A model generated the notes under the pieces. The model had not been told where the DNA came from and searched no databases. It saw only the letters and a list, made by a program, of their open reading frames with translations. Positions 5,294-7,363 of a stretch of 7,363 bases of DNA are shown here, one piece after another. The stretch's first letter is position 1. Every line of letters starts with the position of its first letter. The stretch covers positions 1-7,363 of the forward strand of contig JABEUO010000253.1 in NCBI GenBank assembly GCA_013044415.1, written 5' to 3'. This DNA comes from Acidimicrobiaceae bacterium (GTDB lineage: Bacteria > Actinomycetota > Acidimicrobiia > Acidimicrobiales > Acidimicrobiaceae). A program made the position numbers and the translations under genes.

Positions 5294-5323
5294 CTATTAC
5301 AACTACTTCCATTTATACATACA
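5294..5323. other. Candidate DnaA-trio / DNA unwinding element
   Basis: After the box ending at 5289 and a 4-nt spacer GGAC come the triplets CTA TTA CAA CTA CTT (5294-5308) and then AT-rich CATTTATACATAC. Read on the complementary strand 3' to 5', the triplets are GAT AAT GTT GAT GAA; four of five fit the DnaA-trio consensus 3'-[G/A]A[T/A]-5'. Box, short G/C-containing spacer, trios and AT-rich DNA is the order of the basal unwinding system known from Bacillus subtilis. The element ends against the dnaN ribosome-binding site. Confidence 0.55.
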
Positions 5324-5330
5324 AGAGGAG
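5324..5330 (+). promoter_or_regulatory. Ribosome-binding site fixing the dnaN GTG start
   Basis: AGAGGAG lies 5 nt before the GTG at 5336, an optimal spacing. It identifies this GTG as the dnaN start, consistent with the family N terminus M-x-F-x-C. Confidence 0.85.
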
Positions 5331-5335
5331 TTCTA

Positions 5336-6448
5336 GTGAGGTTTCGTTGTGACAAAGTCGCCCTCTTTGAGGGTCTGAGTGCAGCATCGCGAGCAAATGG
5401 TCGTCAGAGCTCTGCGGGAACTGTCAAGCTAGAACTAATCGGGCACAACTTGAGATTTATCGGTCGTGATACCGACTTGACGATAGAAGCGACCATCGAG
5501 GTCGCTTCTATCGAGGAGGGGGTTAGCGTCGTCCCGGTATCCCCTACGGTCGACCTTGTCAGGTCGCTTCCTGACGGCGCGGTCGAGTTCTCGGCCGACG
5601 ATTCGATCGCCAACTTCTCCGTCGGGAGGAGCGAGTTTAAGGTATTCGTCCATCCAGACATCGACCCACCAATTATCAAGGCGCCGACGATTGAAACCGC
5701 AGCGATCAGCGACGAAGATTTCCGGGAGGGCATCAAGCAGGTTCTGCGGGCAGCATCCAAGGACGATTCCCGGGACGTAATGTATACCGGAGTTCTCTTT
5801 TCGGCAATTGATGGCGGAGTTCGACTCGTTGCCACCGACGGGATCAGGCTGGCGGTAAAGGACCTCATCGGACTTGAGATATTCTCGAGTGAATCAGGCG
5901 GAGAGATAATCGTCCCATCTAGGGCGCTCTCTGAGTTAGAGAAGATCTTCCAAGGTGCTCAAAAGTCCGCCAGCACGGTAACTTTAAGCATCGGAAAGAA
6001 GGAAGCCGTTTTCGAAGTTGCCGGGGTGAGGATGACGACGAGGATCATCGACGAGAGATTTCGTGATTATCGCCAGATTCTCCAACCGAGTTACCCGGTA
6101 CGTGTCCAGGTCGATCGCTTGGCGCTTCTAGACGCCCTACGCAGGCTAAGGAGGATGGCTAGGGAATCCAGGGACGTGACGCACGTAAGACTGGAAGTAA
6201 GCGGATCTCAACTCGAGCTATCGGTAAAGATCCCCCAGGTAGGACAGGCGACCGAGGAGCTCGAGGTCAATTTTGAAGGCGAGGATCTGATAACCGCTTT
6301 CGATCCAGAGTTGCTGATCGAAGGTGTAGAGGCGGTTGTCACCGACGTCGTAAGCATAGAATTTTCCGAGCCAAATAGGCCGGCGTGTATTTCGAATGCA
6401 AATTCAAAGGACTTCCAGTACCTCTTGATGCCTATCAAGATCAAGTAG
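5336..6448 (+). CDS. dnaN: DNA polymerase III beta subunit (sliding clamp)
   Basis: DnaN dimerises into a ring around DNA and tethers the replicative polymerase and other partners. The product is 370 residues, a normal length, starting at a GTG with a strong ribosome-binding site. It begins (M)RFRCDKVALFEGLSAASR and shows the three repeated clamp domains. Recognisable segments include RDTDLTIEA near 44-52, SKDDSRDVMYTGVLFSAIDG near 140-159 followed by VRLVATDGIRLA, a domain 2/3 region with VPSRALSELEKI, ERFRDYRQILQPSYP, and the C-terminal YLLMPIKIK, equivalent to the family YLLMPxRL that lines the partner-binding pocket. The first domain lacks the usual Pro-rich segment (RPxxPVLxGLLLE), having RQSSAGTVKLE instead without a gap. 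It lies downstream of oriC and 16 nt before recF, so the two are probably cotranscribed. Confidence 0.96.
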   Translation: MRFRCDKVALFEGLSAASRANGRQSSAGTVKLELIGHNLRFIGRDTDLTIEATIEVASIEEGVSVVPVSPTVDLVRSLPDGAVEFSADDSIANFSVGRSEFKVFVHPDIDPPIIKAPTIETAAISDEDFREGIKQVLRAASKDDSRDVMYTGVLFSAIDGGVRLVATDGIRLAVKDLIGLEIFSSESGGEIIVPSRALSELEKIFQGAQKSASTVTLSIGKKEAVFEVAGVRMTTRIIDERFRDYRQILQPSYPVRVQVDRLALLDALRRLRRMARESRDVTHVRLEVSGSQLELSVKIPQVGQATEELEVNFEGEDLITAFDPELLIEGVEAVVTDVVSIEFSEPNRPACISNANSKDFQYLLMPIKIK

Positions 6449-6464
6449 CTTCGGACCCGAAGAA

Positions 6465-7363
6465 TTGGCAAGCGTTATCCAGATCGAGCTGGAGAACTTT
6501 CGCAATTGGGTCGGGACGCTTTTCACTCCTTCGACTGACGGGATCACCGCAGTAGTAGGTGACAACGGTCAAGGCAAGACCAACCTGCTGGAATCCGTCT
6601 ACTACCTCTGTGTCGGTTCGTCATTTAGGACTTCAGCTAAGGACGTACTGGTTAATACAGCTTCGGATCAGGCGATTCTCCACGGGTTGATCGATGTAAA
6701 ACAGAGGAGAATCGAAGTAGACGCTTCGATATCAAAGACCCAAAAGGACCGCCATCTAGTCAACAAGAAGCCCCCAGCGAAGCTCTCAGATTTAAGAAAC
6801 GAGATACCCATCGTCTCGTTTTCGCCAGATGATTTAGCGCTTATTAAGGGCCCGCCTGGAAACAGAAGGACCCTGATCGACGAGTTTTTAATCCAGACGT
6901 CTAAGTCGTCGGCGGCGCTAATCGACGAAGTGGAAAAGATACTGAGGCACCGCTCCGCTCTGTACAAGTCGGCTCCCTTTTCCGACCCCCAGGAAATCGA
7001 GTGGTCATTAGACGTCTGGGACGAGAAGTTAGCGATAGCGGGAAGCGAATTGGTAAGACGGAGGGTCGCAGCGCTGACTCGCTTGGAACCACTGGTGCAG
7101 GATCTCTACGGTCGACTCTCCCAGAAGGGGGACTCCTTAGAGATCTCCTACACCGCTAGCTTCACCGGAGAACTAAAAGACGCTCTACTCACAAGCCGCA
7201 AGGATGACCTCAGGCGTCAGGTCACCTCGGTAGGTCCACATAGGGACGACATTGATGTGGTTTTGGCTAAGATGCCGGCGAGGGCTTGTGCCTCCCAAGG
7301 AGAGCAACGTACGATCTCTTACGTAATTAAAGCCGCCATGTGTCGACTTCTTGAAGAGGTGGC
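6465..7363 (+). CDS. recF: DNA replication and repair protein RecF, 3' end beyond the window
   Basis: RecF is an SMC-like ATPase that loads RecA at gapped DNA with RecO and RecR. The window contains 299 codons of a protein usually about 360-400 residues. It begins VIQIELENFRNW, matching the family LxxFRNY start. Walker A is GDNGQGKT (32-39) followed by NLLESVYYLCVGSSFR. FSPDDLALIKGPPGNRR (119-135) is typical, VGPHRDD (256-262) is the conserved D-loop-like motif, and ASQGEQR (276-282) is the ABC signature. Walker B would lie past the edge. The only standard start in frame near the N terminus is TTG at 6465, 16 nt after the dnaN stop. The ribosome-binding site is poor (GAAGAA abuts the codon), which suggests coupling to dnaN. 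Gene order dnaA-dnaN-recF supports the call. Confidence 0.95.
   Translation, partial: MASVIQIELENFRNWVGTLFTPSTDGITAVVGDNGQGKTNLLESVYYLCVGSSFRTSAKDVLVNTASDQAILHGLIDVKQRRIEVDASISKTQKDRHLVNKKPPAKLSDLRNEIPIVSFSPDDLALIKGPPGNRRTLIDEFLIQTSKSSAALIDEVEKILRHRSALYKSAPFSDPQEIEWSLDVWDEKLAIAGSELVRRRVAALTRLEPLVQDLYGRLSQKGDSLEISYTASFTGELKDALLTSRKDDLRRQVTSVGPHRDDIDVVLAKMPARACASQGEQRTISYVIKAAMCRLLEEV

Larger units (their letters stand above)
5041..5335. other. Probable origin of replication (oriC) between dnaA and dnaN
   Basis: The roughly 295-nt dnaA-dnaN interval holds at least six DnaA-box-like 9-mers: 5094, 5106, 5118 and 5234 on the plus strand, 5274 and 5281 reversed. An AT-rich stretch ending at the dnaN ribosome-binding site follows them. 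Actinobacterial origins normally lie in exactly this position. None of these boxes is a perfect TTATCCACA. The commonest form is TTCTCCACA (three copies). The segment is short compared with the box-rich origins of Streptomyces or Mycobacterium. Part of it is also an open reading frame (5041-5217). Confidence 0.85.

Noticed and set aside
5025..5312. Minus-strand 95-codon frame across oriC
   Set aside because: It runs opposite to dnaA and dnaN, crosses the DnaA boxes and the unwinding region, has no recognisable domain, and the plus-strand frame at 5041 is better placed.
5404..5868. Minus-strand 154-codon frame inside dnaN
   Set aside because: It is fully antisense to the conserved sliding-clamp gene and Ser/Thr-rich, as expected for a shadow frame.
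6475..6483. TTATCCAGA at the start of recF as a DnaA box
   Set aside because: It has one mismatch in the core, lies within recF coding sequence (Val-Ile-Gln-Ile), and no neighbouring boxes support it.
1..7363. CRISPR array, insertion sequence, phage or defence genes
   Set aside because: No spaced direct-repeat array, terminal inverted repeats, transposase or integrase motifs are visible, and the gene content is entirely the conserved origin neighbourhood.

Overview
This window is the chromosomal replication-origin neighbourhood of a bacterium, most likely an actinomycete-type (Actinomycetota) genome of intermediate GC. The reasons are the gene order (rsmG)-jag-yidC-yidD-rnpA-rpmH // dnaA-oriC-dnaN-recF, the 44-residue L34 beginning MKRTFQPNN, the actinobacterial flavour of the DnaA AAA+ and domain IV sequence, and a YidC with a long basic tail. 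Frequent AGG, CTA and ATA codons argue against a very high-GC actinomycete. An Acidimicrobiia-like lineage is a guess that cannot be proved from the sequence alone.

Layout: bases 1-3002 carry a leftward operon, in transcription order rpmH (L34), rnpA (RNase P protein), yidD, yidC, jag/khpB, and the first codons of a gene that is probably rsmG. The junctions are tight: 12 nt between rpmH and rnpA, 23 nt overlap of rnpA and yidD, an ATGA overlap of yidD and yidC, 56 nt between yidC and jag, and a 26-nt overlap of jag and the rsmG candidate. Bases 3003-3549 are a divergent, AT-richer intergenic region. It holds promoter candidates, several inverted and direct repeats, and consensus DnaA boxes close to the dnaA start. 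Bases 3550-5037 encode dnaA. Bases 5041-5335 are the likely oriC. Bases 5336-6448 encode dnaN, and bases 6465-7363 carry the first 299 codons of recF.

The genes form two functional sets. DnaA, the sliding clamp and RecF start and maintain replication. The leftward operon supplies a ribosomal protein, the tRNA-processing protein subunit, the membrane insertion machinery (YidD/YidC) and an RNA-binding cofactor (Jag). Most starts in the window are non-ATG or ambiguous: rpmH GTG, yidD TTG, dnaN GTG, recF TTG, and dnaA TTG or ATG.

The most interesting structure is in the origin. Three DnaA-box-like 9-mers recur at an exact 12-bp period. A pair of CCACA-containing boxes is followed after 4 nt by a run of trinucleotides resembling the DnaA-trio unwinding element of Bacillus subtilis, immediately before the dnaN ribosome-binding site. 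A 58-codon ORF, too short for most gene callers, starts directly after the double stop of dnaA and runs through the boxes, so that the 12-bp box repeat is also a 4-codon repeat. A second short ORF of 29 codons ends overlapping the dnaN start codon. I see no mobile element, CRISPR array, rRNA or tRNA.
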